Assembly (NCBI GenBank): GCA_015231955.1
Contig: JADGAN010000012.1
Coordinates: forward strand, 1 to 64,000
Length of the DNA: 64,000 nt
Source: Oligoflexia bacterium
GTDB lineage: Bacteria; Bdellovibrionota; Bacteriovoracia; Bacteriovoracales; Bacteriovoracaceae
Direction: 5' to 3'
Shown: positions 25,637-34,181 of the stretch, one piece after another
Layout: each line of letters opens with the position of its first letter
Position numbering within the stretch: the first letter of the stretch is position 1
Position numbers and translations under genes: made by a program
The notes under the pieces: generated by a model
The model's input: the letters and a program-made list of their open reading frames with translations, nothing else
What the model was told of the DNA's origin: nothing
Database searches by the model: none

Positions 25637-26863
25637 ATGATTTATTCGTTACAAGAGATTGTTTTACATGCCAAAAATTGTTCTCCCTATTATCGAAAAT
25701 TGTATGCGGGAATCGGTGAGCACTTTTCCTTAGAGGATTTGCCAATCGTTACTCAGGAGGATTTTTGGGAGCACAATAGTATTCAAAATAATCGCCTCTT
25801 GACTGGGCCTATAGAGGATGGCGTGGTTTTTAAAAGTGGAGGAACAACGGGCAGACCTAAGTTTTCGGTTTTTACTAAAGCGGAGTGGGAGCGTTTTACT
25901 GCAGAATTTGCTTATGGCATGGATCACTTGGCACTAGAAAATGGTGATAGGGTGGCCAATCTTTTTTATGGAGGCAGTATGTACGCCTCGTTTGTCTTTA
26001 TTATGAAGTCGTTGGAAAAGTGTCATCAAAGGTTACTGCATTTTCCTATCTCAGGGCAATGTCCACTAGAGGACACCATCGCCTTTATTCGTGATTACGA
26101 TATTAGGGTGCTGCTAGGTGTACCCACTTCGATCATCACTTTGATTAGTAAAGCTAGCGCCATGGAGGTGAAGCTACCACTAACCAAGATTTTTTTTGGC
26201 GGAGAGAGCATGTATCCCGATCAGAGGGAGTTTATTAAAAGCTATTTTCCCAAAATCCTCATCTCTTCCATTGGACACGCCAGTGTAGATGGCGGACATA
26301 TTGGCCTTGCCACTCCCCTTTGCTCCTATAATGAACATGTGGAGTTTTGCAAATCTTCAATCTTGGAGATTATCGACCCGGATAGTGGGCAACCCATTAT
26401 CAACAGCAGAAAACGAGGCCGACTCGTGTATACTAACCTGACCAGAAAGTTAATGCCGATTATTCGTTACCCTGTAGGGGATATGGCAGAATGGACGAGC
26501 GAGAGCAGTGAGGGTGAGCGTAAATATCGCATCCTTGGCCGTGACGATGCAGGAGCACGGGTGGGTACGGTAACTCTTACTCGCGATGATTTAGAGCAGG
26601 TCTTTGCTGCGTTTAAGTTTACCCATAAACAGATGTTATTGGAGCGTATTGCAGGTAAGGATGCGCTTACTATTCGTGTGGTTGGTTCAACTACAACGTC
26701 TAAAGAGCAACTGTTACAACATCTTTATAAAGAACGTTCGCATCTCTTGGCAGAAGTTAAAAAAGGCCATATCAATCCTCCCATTATTGAGATCGTAAAC
26801 GAAAGTGATTTAGAGGTTAATCCAAGAACTGGGAAGCTACGCTTGGTTATTGATCGCCGCTGA
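25637..26863 (+). CDS. PaaK-like adenylate-forming enzyme
   Basis: A protein of about 408 residues with the adenylation motifs FKSGGTTGRPK near 80, NLFYGGSMYASF, KIFFGGES, the SIGHASVDGG segment and a C-terminal TGKLRLVIDRR lysine motif. It aligns closely with the C-terminal domain of the preceding fusion protein, so one arose by duplication of the other. The ATG at 25637 is ten bases after AAAGGA; the ATG at 25628 is too close to it. It is last of four tightly packed genes. It may be a ligase supplying an acyl group to the reductase or to the GNAT protein. Confidence 0.78.
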   Translation: MIYSLQEIVLHAKNCSPYYRKLYAGIGEHFSLEDLPIVTQEDFWEHNSIQNNRLLTGPIEDGVVFKSGGTTGRPKFSVFTKAEWERFTAEFAYGMDHLALENGDRVANLFYGGSMYASFVFIMKSLEKCHQRLLHFPISGQCPLEDTIAFIRDYDIRVLLGVPTSIITLISKASAMEVKLPLTKIFFGGESMYPDQREFIKSYFPKILISSIGHASVDGGHIGLATPLCSYNEHVEFCKSSILEIIDPDSGQPIINSRKRGRLVYTNLTRKLMPIIRYPVGDMAEWTSESSEGERKYRILGRDDAGARVGTVTLTRDDLEQVFAAFKFTHKQMLLERIAGKDALTIRVVGSTTTSKEQLLQHLYKERSHLLAEVKKGHINPPIIEIVNESDLEVNPRTGKLRLVIDRR

Positions 26864-26960
26864 AGATTCTTTGCATAATTTTTCATATAAAGTTAAAGGG
26901 CCTAGGTAAAAGCACCGAAAAGTGTTGAGTAGTCTCTTTGGTCTAAAGAGTAAGGAGTAG

Positions 26961-27845
26961 ATGATGGAAAAAGTGGTTATCAAGCTTTGCGGGGTTAGTA
27001 GAAACTTTTATGGAAGCCAAGTGTTGCAAAATGTCTCTTTTGAGATTGCAGCAGGCACTTTTTGCTCTTTGATTGGGGAAAATGGCGCAGGAAAATCGAC
27101 ACTTTTAAACATCTTGATGGGACTAGAGAGTTTTGATGAGGGAGAGGGCGTAGTGCTTGGTAAGAGCATCTACCTGGATTTGGGGGTGATGAAAAATGAG
27201 ATAGGGTTTGTGAGCGAAAAGATTAATTACGATTTGCCCATAAAAGTGGGGCAATTTTTTGAGAACTATGCTCTCTTTTTTCAAAACTGGGATCAAAAAC
27301 TATTTTTGACTTTGATGAAAGAACGCAAATTGGACTTAGGGGTCTCTTTTCGAGAGTATTCACGCGGACAAAAGATGCAGGCAGCACTGGTAGCGGCATT
27401 AGCGATCAAACCTAAGCTTTTACTAATTGATGAGATCACCTCTGTCTTGGATATTTGGGCCCGTAAATATTTCATTGAGATTTTGAAAAATTTTACAACA
27501 GAGGGTGGGACTGTTTTGATTACCACTAATGTAATTAATGAGATTCAGTATGCTACAGATCAGGTGATCATTTTGAATAAGGGTGGTATTCAACTGGATG
27601 AAAAGCTAAAAGATATTCCTAACAAATTTATCAAGATCAGAAATGCCAAAAATGAGGAGCATACGATCTTCAAAGATCCTAAATGTTTTTGGAGTGGTGA
27701 GAATAGCGATGGAACCTTCTCTTATATTGTCCCGATTACAGTGGCGGAGGAGCACTCGATTCCCGAGCGCTTACTCGATAGACGGGCCGTCAACTTAGAT
27801 GAGTTATTTATCTATTTTGTTAAAACCGGTGAAAGAAGTAAATGA
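26961..27845 (+). CDS. ABC transporter ATP-binding protein, divergent
   Basis: A 294-residue ATPase of the YtrB-like exporter class. Walker A is GENGAGKST, the signature is YSRGQKMQ (degenerate LSGGQ) and Walker B is LLLIDE. At the switch-histidine position the sequence reads LITTNVINE, so the usual His is Asn, and the Q-loop reads GFVSEK. An AAGGAG site precedes the ATG. It pairs with the membrane protein that starts 23 bp downstream, and the pair may export the product of the preceding acyl-reductase genes. Confidence 0.85.
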   Translation: MMEKVVIKLCGVSRNFYGSQVLQNVSFEIAAGTFCSLIGENGAGKSTLLNILMGLESFDEGEGVVLGKSIYLDLGVMKNEIGFVSEKINYDLPIKVGQFFENYALFFQNWDQKLFLTLMKERKLDLGVSFREYSRGQKMQAALVAALAIKPKLLLIDEITSVLDIWARKYFIEILKNFTTEGGTVLITTNVINEIQYATDQVIILNKGGIQLDEKLKDIPNKFIKIRNAKNEEHTIFKDPKCFWSGENSDGTFSYIVPITVAEEHSIPERLLDRRAVNLDELFIYFVKTGERSK

Positions 27846-27868
27846 TACAAGATTTGTGAACCAGGGGA

Positions 27869-29707
27869 ATGAACTTGCAAAAATTTACAACGCTCTTTAA
27901 ATTGTTTTGTTTGCGATATTTGGGGGTACAACTTTTTATCACCATATGTTCAATTGGTGTTTTTGCCTTTTGGGCACTATTATTTCCCTCCGATTTTCGT
28001 TCACCTCGCTCCTTTAGCGACTATTTGGCAGTCTTCACTATTATCTATTTGTTGATTCCTATCGGATGGGGGATGACTTATGGTGGGAATTTAAGTTGGC
28101 TTTTGCTGACACCTATGAGCAAAGTCAACATTTTTGTGAACTTCATTAAGCTCAAACTTATTTGCTTTGTGGGGAGTTTTTTTCTTTGGTGTGTTTTGTT
28201 GATGGCGATTATGGTGATTTCAAAATTATTCTATCAAGACTTAATTCCTTCACAACTTATAAGCAGTGGTCAATATACACAACTTGGAGTGAGCATGAGC
28301 ATTGATCTCCCTGCAGTGAGTGCTCTACACCCAGGGGAAAAGCCGATTACTGGTGTAGGAGAGGGTGGAATGTTTTCTGGAAGTGATGTTGGAATGATGT
28401 CATTGATCTTGGCCTTACTCATTTTTGTGTTTATGAGCATCCCACGTGGTTATAACGATTATGTACAGTTTTTAAAGGAAGAGCATACACTAAAAGGAGG
28501 ACGTTACATTTTATTCGTTATACAAAAATGGGGCTGGGTTTTTATTATTACTTTAGCACTAGTCTCCTTAATATTTAAAAAATATGTGGTAACCTTCTTT
28601 TTTATCTACTTGGTGCTAGCACTATTCTTGTCTTTGTTTACCATTAACAACAATTTCAAACAACTTAAGATCTCCTCTAGAAAATTAAAATACTCCTTGC
28701 TTGCAATGTGCACAGTGAGTTTTTTGTTATTATTTGCCTGGAGTTATGCCATCTCTTATAAAACCATTAAAAATAAAGACGCCTCTGTTGATGAGGTGCT
28801 TGCGCAAATTAGCTATCTTGGCCATTGGGGGCCTGCGATTAATACCGAGGAGATGATCAAGTTTTTTGAACAAAAGCTTGCGGCAGATACTTTTGAAAAG
28901 TTACTAGACCATCCTTCGTTCGTAGCGCATAAGCATGAAATTATTCGCAAGATTGGCGTGCAAAAACTTTTGGAGATGGTGGAAGATTGGCATAGTTTCT
29001 TGAAAGTGTTAGATTACTATCGCAGCATCAGTTTGACTTTAGAGGAACGACGTTTTTTTCTAGAGCGTTTTTCCAAGATTGTGAACGAAGATGCGAGAAA
29101 TGCTTATTGGCAGTTAAAAGTTGTGGCGGTCTTTTTTTCCTACCAACATCTCAAAATGAAGGATGTGGAAGATATGATTGATTCTAAAAATCCAGTAGAG
29201 CAGGCGATTGGAATTTTACTGGCCAGGGTTTATGGTGATTTGCCGATGGGAATGAAGCTTATTAGATTTGTAAAGTCCCCACCGCTAGATCTCTTTGCCA
29301 ATGTACGCGACTCTTTAGTGTTGCTTCATGGGATTAACTATACCCATGAGGATCTGTTTGAGCTTTACGCTAAGGCGCAAAGGGGAAGTGTGATTTCCTA
29401 TGTGCAATCCAAGGGTGAGCGTTATAATAACGATTGTAATGATCTCTTGAATCGTCTCAAAAAATATTGTAAATTTGGTCTCTCCTCCAATAAGCGTGAG
29501 GAGGAGGCGGTTGGACTTACAAGTTATATTAGTGCCCGTAACGTGTTATTGGTTAACATTTGCGTGAGAGATCGTATTGTCAGTTATCGTCCCGATTTGG
29601 TGGGAGATTTTGTGATGTGCGGTCCTTTCTTGTGGCCTTTAAGTGATTGCAGTGAAAGTTTGATTCGTAAGGTAGTCTTGGATAAGAGCGAGATTACCCA
29701 AGATTAA
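27869..29707 (+). CDS. ABC transporter membrane protein with large soluble C-terminus
   Basis: A 612-residue protein. The first 300 residues have six or seven membrane helices (LFITICSIGVFAFWALLF, AVFTIIYLLIPIGWGM, then others ending SFLLLFAWSYAI). The remaining 300 are soluble, helical and charged, with no motif I can name. It is the likely partner of the ATPase just upstream, 23 bp away. Its soluble half is much larger than in usual permeases of this class and may bind a substrate or a partner. An AGGGGA site is close to the ATG at 27869, and a TTG at 27875 is a possible alternative start. Confidence 0.65.
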   Translation: MNLQKFTTLFKLFCLRYLGVQLFITICSIGVFAFWALLFPSDFRSPRSFSDYLAVFTIIYLLIPIGWGMTYGGNLSWLLLTPMSKVNIFVNFIKLKLICFVGSFFLWCVLLMAIMVISKLFYQDLIPSQLISSGQYTQLGVSMSIDLPAVSALHPGEKPITGVGEGGMFSGSDVGMMSLILALLIFVFMSIPRGYNDYVQFLKEEHTLKGGRYILFVIQKWGWVFIITLALVSLIFKKYVVTFFFIYLVLALFLSLFTINNNFKQLKISSRKLKYSLLAMCTVSFLLLFAWSYAISYKTIKNKDASVDEVLAQISYLGHWGPAINTEEMIKFFEQKLAADTFEKLLDHPSFVAHKHEIIRKIGVQKLLEMVEDWHSFLKVLDYYRSISLTLEERRFFLERFSKIVNEDARNAYWQLKVVAVFFSYQHLKMKDVEDMIDSKNPVEQAIGILLARVYGDLPMGMKLIRFVKSPPLDLFANVRDSLVLLHGINYTHEDLFELYAKAQRGSVISYVQSKGERYNNDCNDLLNRLKKYCKFGLSSNKREEEAVGLTSYISARNVLLVNICVRDRIVSYRPDLVGDFVMCGPFLWPLSDCSESLIRKVVLDKSEITQD

Positions 29708-29722
29708 TGAAAGGATTATTTA

Positions 29723-30448
29723 GTGGATCAGCATTTTAAGAGTCGTATTGTTTTTGAAAATGAGCACTTTATTATTATAGATAAAAAAGGTGGAGAGTTA
29801 AGTGTCCCTGCTCGGGAGGGGGATAAGGATACAAGGGCCTGTTTGAAGCGAACACTTGCTGAGTATTTACGGGGGAGTGAAGGTGTAGAAGTGTTACCGG
29901 TACATCGGCTAGATTTTGAGGTGAGCGGAGCGATTCTTTTTGCCAAGACGAGGAGTGCACAGCGTGCGGCCAATGAGTGGTTTTTGCAACAGAGTGTGCA
30001 GAAAATTTATCAAGCGACTACAGAGGTGAATAAGCTTGCTCCTTACTATATCGAAACTAGCGCAGGCAAAAGCTATTGTTGGAAAAATAAGATGCTTCGA
30101 GGAAAAAAGCGCGCTTACTATGCTGATTATGGCAAGCTGGCCATCACTTATGCCACTTGTTTAGGCATGGAGGAGCAAGGGAACCATAGCTATTATCGTT
30201 TTCAGCTGCAACCCAAAACGGGACGTGCACACCAATTGCGCTTAGAACTTGCTATGCATGGGTACCCGATTTTAGGGGATGTGCTCTATGGTTCAACTCG
30301 AAATTTTTTGGTTACTAATCCAGAGGCCATCGCTTTACGAGCGGTGGAGATCAACTTTTCTGCCTGTAAAGAGGCGACCACTCTTTTTGCTTTACCTCCC
30401 CGGGTGTTACTTACAGTCTCCGCTATGACAACCGAACTCTTTGCTTAA
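29723..30448 (+). CDS. RluA-family pseudouridine synthase
   Basis: A 241-residue protein with a GTG start after AAAGGA. It has the RluA-type catalytic motif HRLDFEVSGAILFAKT (the Asp attacks the uracil) and QLQPKTGRAHQLRLELAMHG, then GDVLYGS. It modifies uridines in rRNA or tRNA; the target subtype cannot be told from sequence by eye. No S4 domain is present. Its last 42 bases overlap the 3' end of the opposing FAD-protein gene. Confidence 0.9.
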   Translation: MDQHFKSRIVFENEHFIIIDKKGGELSVPAREGDKDTRACLKRTLAEYLRGSEGVEVLPVHRLDFEVSGAILFAKTRSAQRAANEWFLQQSVQKIYQATTEVNKLAPYYIETSAGKSYCWKNKMLRGKKRAYYADYGKLAITYATCLGMEEQGNHSYYRFQLQPKTGRAHQLRLELAMHGYPILGDVLYGSTRNFLVTNPEAIALRAVEINFSACKEATTLFALPPRVLLTVSAMTTELFA

Positions 30449-32005
30449 GATGGAGAGTGCGACATTCACTCCATCGACAGCAGCAGAGGTGATGCCGCCT
30501 GCATACCCAGCACCTTCACCACAAGGATAGAGCCCTTGGTGTGAGGTGGACTCTAGCGTTTCAAGATGGCGGATGATGGTAACGGGAGCAGAGGTTCTGG
30601 TTTCGGGGGCAAGTAGCGTCGCCTCTTTGGCAAAACCTGGAGTAATACGCTCCCACTCTAAAAGGGCCTTTTGCAGGTGAGAGAGAACAAAGGGCGGAAA
30701 AATAGTTGCAAAGTCACTTGCAACCACTTCACCTGGACAAGAGGAGGGAAGTAGTTTGCGACTTTTTGTTTTTTTAGAAGAGTGTAAGAACGATTCAATA
30801 CTCATGCCGGGAATTTTGGGGCGTGAGGATGCTTTTGGGGCAAATTCATGAGCAGTAGCGAAGGCCTCTGCCTCAATTTTTTGTTGAAAGAGCATCCCTG
30901 CAAGCGGCGAGCTAGAGGAGTCGCAAAAGTCACTCTCTTTGACGGCGACTACAATGGCGGCATTGGAGAAGTGGCCATTTCTTCCTTGGTTGCTCATCCC
31001 ATTGATGACCAGTTCTGCTTTGCTGGTAGCGGCGGGTACAATAACGCCTCCAGGACACATGCAGAAGGTATAGGTTCCACGTTCACTCTGTTTACAATGG
31101 TGAGTGAAACGGTAGTTGGCAGCGCCTAAGCGGGGATCACCAGCAAAGCGCCCCAATTGCAGTTGATCGATGTAGCTACGCTTGTGTTCAATACGCACAC
31201 CGATGGCAAAGGGCTTGGGTTTCATCGCCACCTCTTTGTGGCAAAGCTCTTCATAGATTTCACGGGCCGAATGGCCACTGGCGAGAATAATGGCACTAGA
31301 GTAGTGGCGCTTGCCATCAGCACACTCGACACCAATAGCACGGCTGTCACTAGTAAGAATTTGCTTCACTTTGGTGTTGTAGTGAATTTCTACCTGATGC
31401 TGGCAAAGGTAGCTTAAAAGGTTTTGCATGATCCTTCTCATAAGGTTTGATCCGAGATGAGCATCTTTTAAGTAGAGCGTTTCTGGAGGTGCTCCAAACT
31501 CGACCAGCTTTTGTAGGACGTAACCAATATAAGGCGATTTGACTCTGGTAAAGAGTTTTCCATCGCTAAAAAGGCCGGCCCCACCAGCACCATACTCCAC
31601 ATTGCTTTCGGGATTTAACTCTCCATACCTCCAGTAGCGGGCCATGGAGAGGATACGCTTTTGCAACTCCTCGCCGCGTTCGAAGAGAATCGAGGGGATC
31701 CCCTGCTCGATCAAGCGCAAGGCCGCAAAGAGGCCTGCAGGGCCTGCACCAATGATGATGGGCCTTTGCTGCCTGCTGGGATCAAAATTTATTTTAGCTA
31801 ATTGCAGTTTTTCACAAGAGAAACGCTCGTCAGCGGAGGTGCGAATTTCTACACTATAGTTAAAGCGAGGGGCACGATCTTTAGAGATGTTTCTAGCATC
31901 CAGCGCTTTGGAGAGGATTCTAAAGTCGTAGCACTCTTTGTACTTTTTTTTAAGGAAGCGTTCAAGATCTTCCCGGAAATCTAAATCAATTTGTGTCTTT
32001 ATCAT
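30407..32005 (-). CDS. FAD-dependent dehydrogenase (COG2509-like)
   Basis: A 532-residue flavoprotein with the dinucleotide-binding motif GAGPAGLFAALRL near 85, the GGAGLFSDGKL segment and a C-terminal ACGEG/CGEGAGYAGGITSA pattern. This is the layout of uncharacterised FAD dehydrogenases of COG2509, related to geranylgeranyl-reductase-like and thiazole-type flavoproteins. A preceding small exported protein gene overlaps its start by 20 bp on the same strand, so they are cotranscribed. Its physiological substrate is unknown. Confidence 0.82.
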   Translation of the reverse strand: MIKTQIDLDFREDLERFLKKKYKECYDFRILSKALDARNISKDRAPRFNYSVEIRTSADERFSCEKLQLAKINFDPSRQQRPIIIGAGPAGLFAALRLIEQGIPSILFERGEELQKRILSMARYWRYGELNPESNVEYGAGGAGLFSDGKLFTRVKSPYIGYVLQKLVEFGAPPETLYLKDAHLGSNLMRRIMQNLLSYLCQHQVEIHYNTKVKQILTSDSRAIGVECADGKRHYSSAIILASGHSAREIYEELCHKEVAMKPKPFAIGVRIEHKRSYIDQLQLGRFAGDPRLGAANYRFTHHCKQSERGTYTFCMCPGGVIVPAATSKAELVINGMSNQGRNGHFSNAAIVVAVKESDFCDSSSSPLAGMLFQQKIEAEAFATAHEFAPKASSRPKIPGMSIESFLHSSKKTKSRKLLPSSCPGEVVASDFATIFPPFVLSHLQKALLEWERITPGFAKEATLLAPETRTSAPVTIIRHLETLESTSHQGLYPCGEGAGYAGGITSAAVDGVNVALSILSKEFGCHSGDCK

Positions 32006-32381
32006 AGCGGGTACTGTCTTCTATGGTTGTGTTGATTTTTTTTATGGTAATTTCGTTATCGTAACTGATACTTTCTCGGTAGTTACTGGAGTAGGTGGTA
32101 AGTGATGATGAGGAGGCCGGAGCACGATCCAAGCTATGTAGCTCAATCATCAGCTGATTTTTGGTACTTACCTCGAGTTCATCGAGTTGCTCTGGCGTTA
32201 GCTTTATAATATGGTCTTGAAACTTTTTTGCATTCACTTCACTGATCATGTTGCTTGCAAAAAGCAGGGATAGGGTGGCCTTTAAATGGTTTTGAGTAGC
32301 GATTTGATCGGAGTTTAAATCGATTTGTGCAAATGCTATATTGGCAAGAAAGCAAAAGCAAAAGAGAAAAGCATAAATCAT
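31986..32381 (-). CDS. Small exported hypothetical protein
   Basis: A 131-residue protein with a signal peptide (FLFCFCFLANIAFA). The mature part is helical around residues 30-80 and Ser/Thr-rich after. It contains no obvious domain. It overlaps the flavoprotein start by 20 bp and lies 60 bp downstream of dksA on the same strand, so it probably shares their transcript. Confidence 0.55.
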   Translation of the reverse strand: MIYAFLFCFCFLANIAFAQIDLNSDQIATQNHLKATLSLLFASNMISEVNAKKFQDHIIKLTPEQLDELEVSTKNQLMIELHSLDRAPASSSSLTTYSSNYRESISYDNEITIKKINTTIEDSTRYDKDTN

Positions 32382-32441
32382 AGGACAAAACCTCTTGTGA
32401 AGTTGTTACCCTATGATTATGAGGAATACAAATGAAAAAGT

Positions 32442-32903
32442 CTAGCTGTGAGTGATTCCGAAAACTTCTCCAAGTGAGCGAGAGCGTTGGTTGTTCCCTG
32501 AGGAGAGTTCGTCTCGTTCGGCCTCTTCTTTGCATTGAATACAAAGATCGGCGGTCGGACGGGCCAGCAAGCGAGAGAAGTTGATAGGTGTTCCACAATC
32601 TTTGCAAAGGCCATATTCGCTACACTCCAAACGCTTTAGTGATTCGTCGATCTTTTTTTCATAGAGATTTTCACGTGTGCGAAAGCGTAAGCGTTGGAAG
32701 GTTGAGAGGTCGGCATTGGCGTGATCGACATCGTCACTACACTCCTCTTGATCGAGGTTGAACTCATCCATCTGGCAATTTTTGAAAACCAGATTTTTCT
32801 TCTGCTCTTCGAGAATTTTTCGTAACACTGCTACCTCCGATTTGTTAAGAGCACGACCAAAATCGGCAGATAGTTTATGAGAGCGCTTCATCCTCATCTC
32901 CAT
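32442..32903 (-). CDS. dksA: DksA/TraR-family zinc-finger transcription factor
   Basis: A 153-residue protein with an N-terminal coiled coil, the D-x-x-D-x-A type tip motif (DDVDHANAD near 65) and a C-terminal C4 zinc finger CKDCG...CIQCK. It would bind RNA polymerase through the secondary channel and act with ppGpp in stringent control. GGGGGAG precedes the ATG. Its length and DksA-like tip favour DksA over shorter TraR forms. Confidence 0.87.
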   Translation of the reverse strand: MEMRMKRSHKLSADFGRALNKSEVAVLRKILEEQKKNLVFKNCQMDEFNLDQEECSDDVDHANADLSTFQRLRFRTRENLYEKKIDESLKRLECSEYGLCKDCGTPINFSRLLARPTADLCIQCKEEAERDELSSGNNQRSRSLGEVFGITHS

Positions 32904-33320
32904 ACAATTCTCCCCCTTGTTTAAAAGTTGCCAACCTTTAAATAAAATTAAGTGGTATTAGCAACAACACGATTTGCAGGATGTTCGGAATAAAAATATA
33001 ATTTTAATGTTCCCCGTATTAAAATTTTAGGTTCATTAAAGCAGAGAAAAAAGAAAGTATCAATCTCTAAATAAATAAAATTTTTAAAAAAATATTTTAA
33101 AAATTTTGGCATCGTGTGTATTGGAAAAGTGTAAAATGCATCTAACAATCAGAGGGTTTAAAGATGAGATTGTTTGATGCGACTCTAAGGCACACAACAT
33201 TGGCCCAATAAATTTTTACGATCTTGCAAATTGATTTCGCATAAAGAATTACTTGAGAAAAAGCAATGGATGACGATAATGGTGGTGATTAAAGGTGCTA
33301 GTTAAGAGGGAGGAAGAAGT
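32904..33320. other. AT-rich intergenic region between dksA and lipid-kinase gene
   Basis: A 417-bp stretch with no convincing coding frame, tRNA or terminator. It should hold the divergent promoters for dksA (minus) and the kinase-mtgA pair (plus), but I see no clear consensus pair. Long A/T runs lie at 33040-33110. Confidence 0.4.
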
Positions 33321-34181
33321 ATGCAATATAGAAAGTTGGAGCTTATGAGTTCTAATCCCGAAGAGGAAGTGACAACAATGAGTAGTGAGAATGAGAGAGA
33401 GAGTGAGCAAGAAGGTGAGAGTAAAGATAAGAAGCGTGATCGCGCTAGTGCTCAAGAGAAACAGAGTGCTTCATTTAAGCTTACAAAATTTTTTACTGCA
33501 ATAGACGATTTTTTTGATGCTGCTATTTACCGTTTTAAACGCCAATCTTCACCCAATGCCACTCGATATAATCTGCAGTTAGGACGAAGGCTTTTTCACT
33601 TTTCCAATGGTGCAGTTGTTGCAACCATGTACAACCTTTTCTTGGAACACCGACAGGTGGTTTATGCTTTGGGATTGGTTGCATCGCTACTTTATCTCAT
33701 TGAACAGATTCGTTTGGCCTATCCAGAGATTGCAGGAAAGTTTCGCTGGTTTAGTAATTTTTTATTAAGGGCGGAGGAGGAGATTAAAGAGTCAGCGGCA
33801 GTTCCCTACTCAATGGCGCTGCTTTTGACGATCCTTAGTTTTCCTAAAGTGGTAGCGGTGATTGCTATTTATACCTTGGCATTTGCAGATCCCATGTCGG
33901 CGATCATTGGTATTCTCTATGGAAAGAGGAAGATTGCTCGCAATAAGACCTTAGAGGGGTCACTGGCCTTTTTTGTTACGACACTCACAGTCTGTTTATT
34001 GGTGCTTTTGACAACCTATGATGGTTTTTATTGGGCGATTATCAAAGTGTCGGTGATGGTAGCACTCTTTTCCAGCATGATTGAACTTTTGCCAATTAGG
34101 ATTGATGATAATCTTACGATACCTTTATCAACGGCAATTATTGCATGGATCTTTTGTGCGATGGCGGGGCTTCCACTCTAA
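33321..34181 (+). CDS. SEC59/Dgk1-type CTP-dependent lipid kinase
   Basis: A 286-residue protein with an acidic, low-complexity N-terminus and multiple membrane helices (from about 90). The family signatures are RRLFHFSNG near 93, ADPMSAIIGILYGKRKI near 193, LEGSLAFF and IDDNLTIPL near the end. Members of the dolichol-kinase/diacylglycerol-kinase group phosphorylate isoprenoid or glycerolipids using CTP. The identity of the lipid is unknown. The stop overlaps the mtgA ATG (TAATG), so the two are translationally coupled. A cell-envelope role is likely. Confidence 0.75.
   Translation: MQYRKLELMSSNPEEEVTTMSSENERESEQEGESKDKKRDRASAQEKQSASFKLTKFFTAIDDFFDAAIYRFKRQSSPNATRYNLQLGRRLFHFSNGAVVATMYNLFLEHRQVVYALGLVASLLYLIEQIRLAYPEIAGKFRWFSNFLLRAEEEIKESAAVPYSMALLLTILSFPKVVAVIAIYTLAFADPMSAIIGILYGKRKIARNKTLEGSLAFFVTTLTVCLLVLLTTYDGFYWAIIKVSVMVALFSSMIELLPIRIDDNLTIPLSTAIIAWIFCAMAGLPL

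Noticed and set aside
20665-26863. A luminescence (lux) operon
   Set aside because: LuxC- and LuxE-type proteins are present, but no luxA/luxB luciferase subunits and no LuxD transferase are encoded, so light production is not supported.
26864-26960. A sigma-70 promoter before the ABC ATPase gene
   Set aside because: TTGCAT and TATAAA occur but are only about 9-10 bases apart, too close for a promoter.
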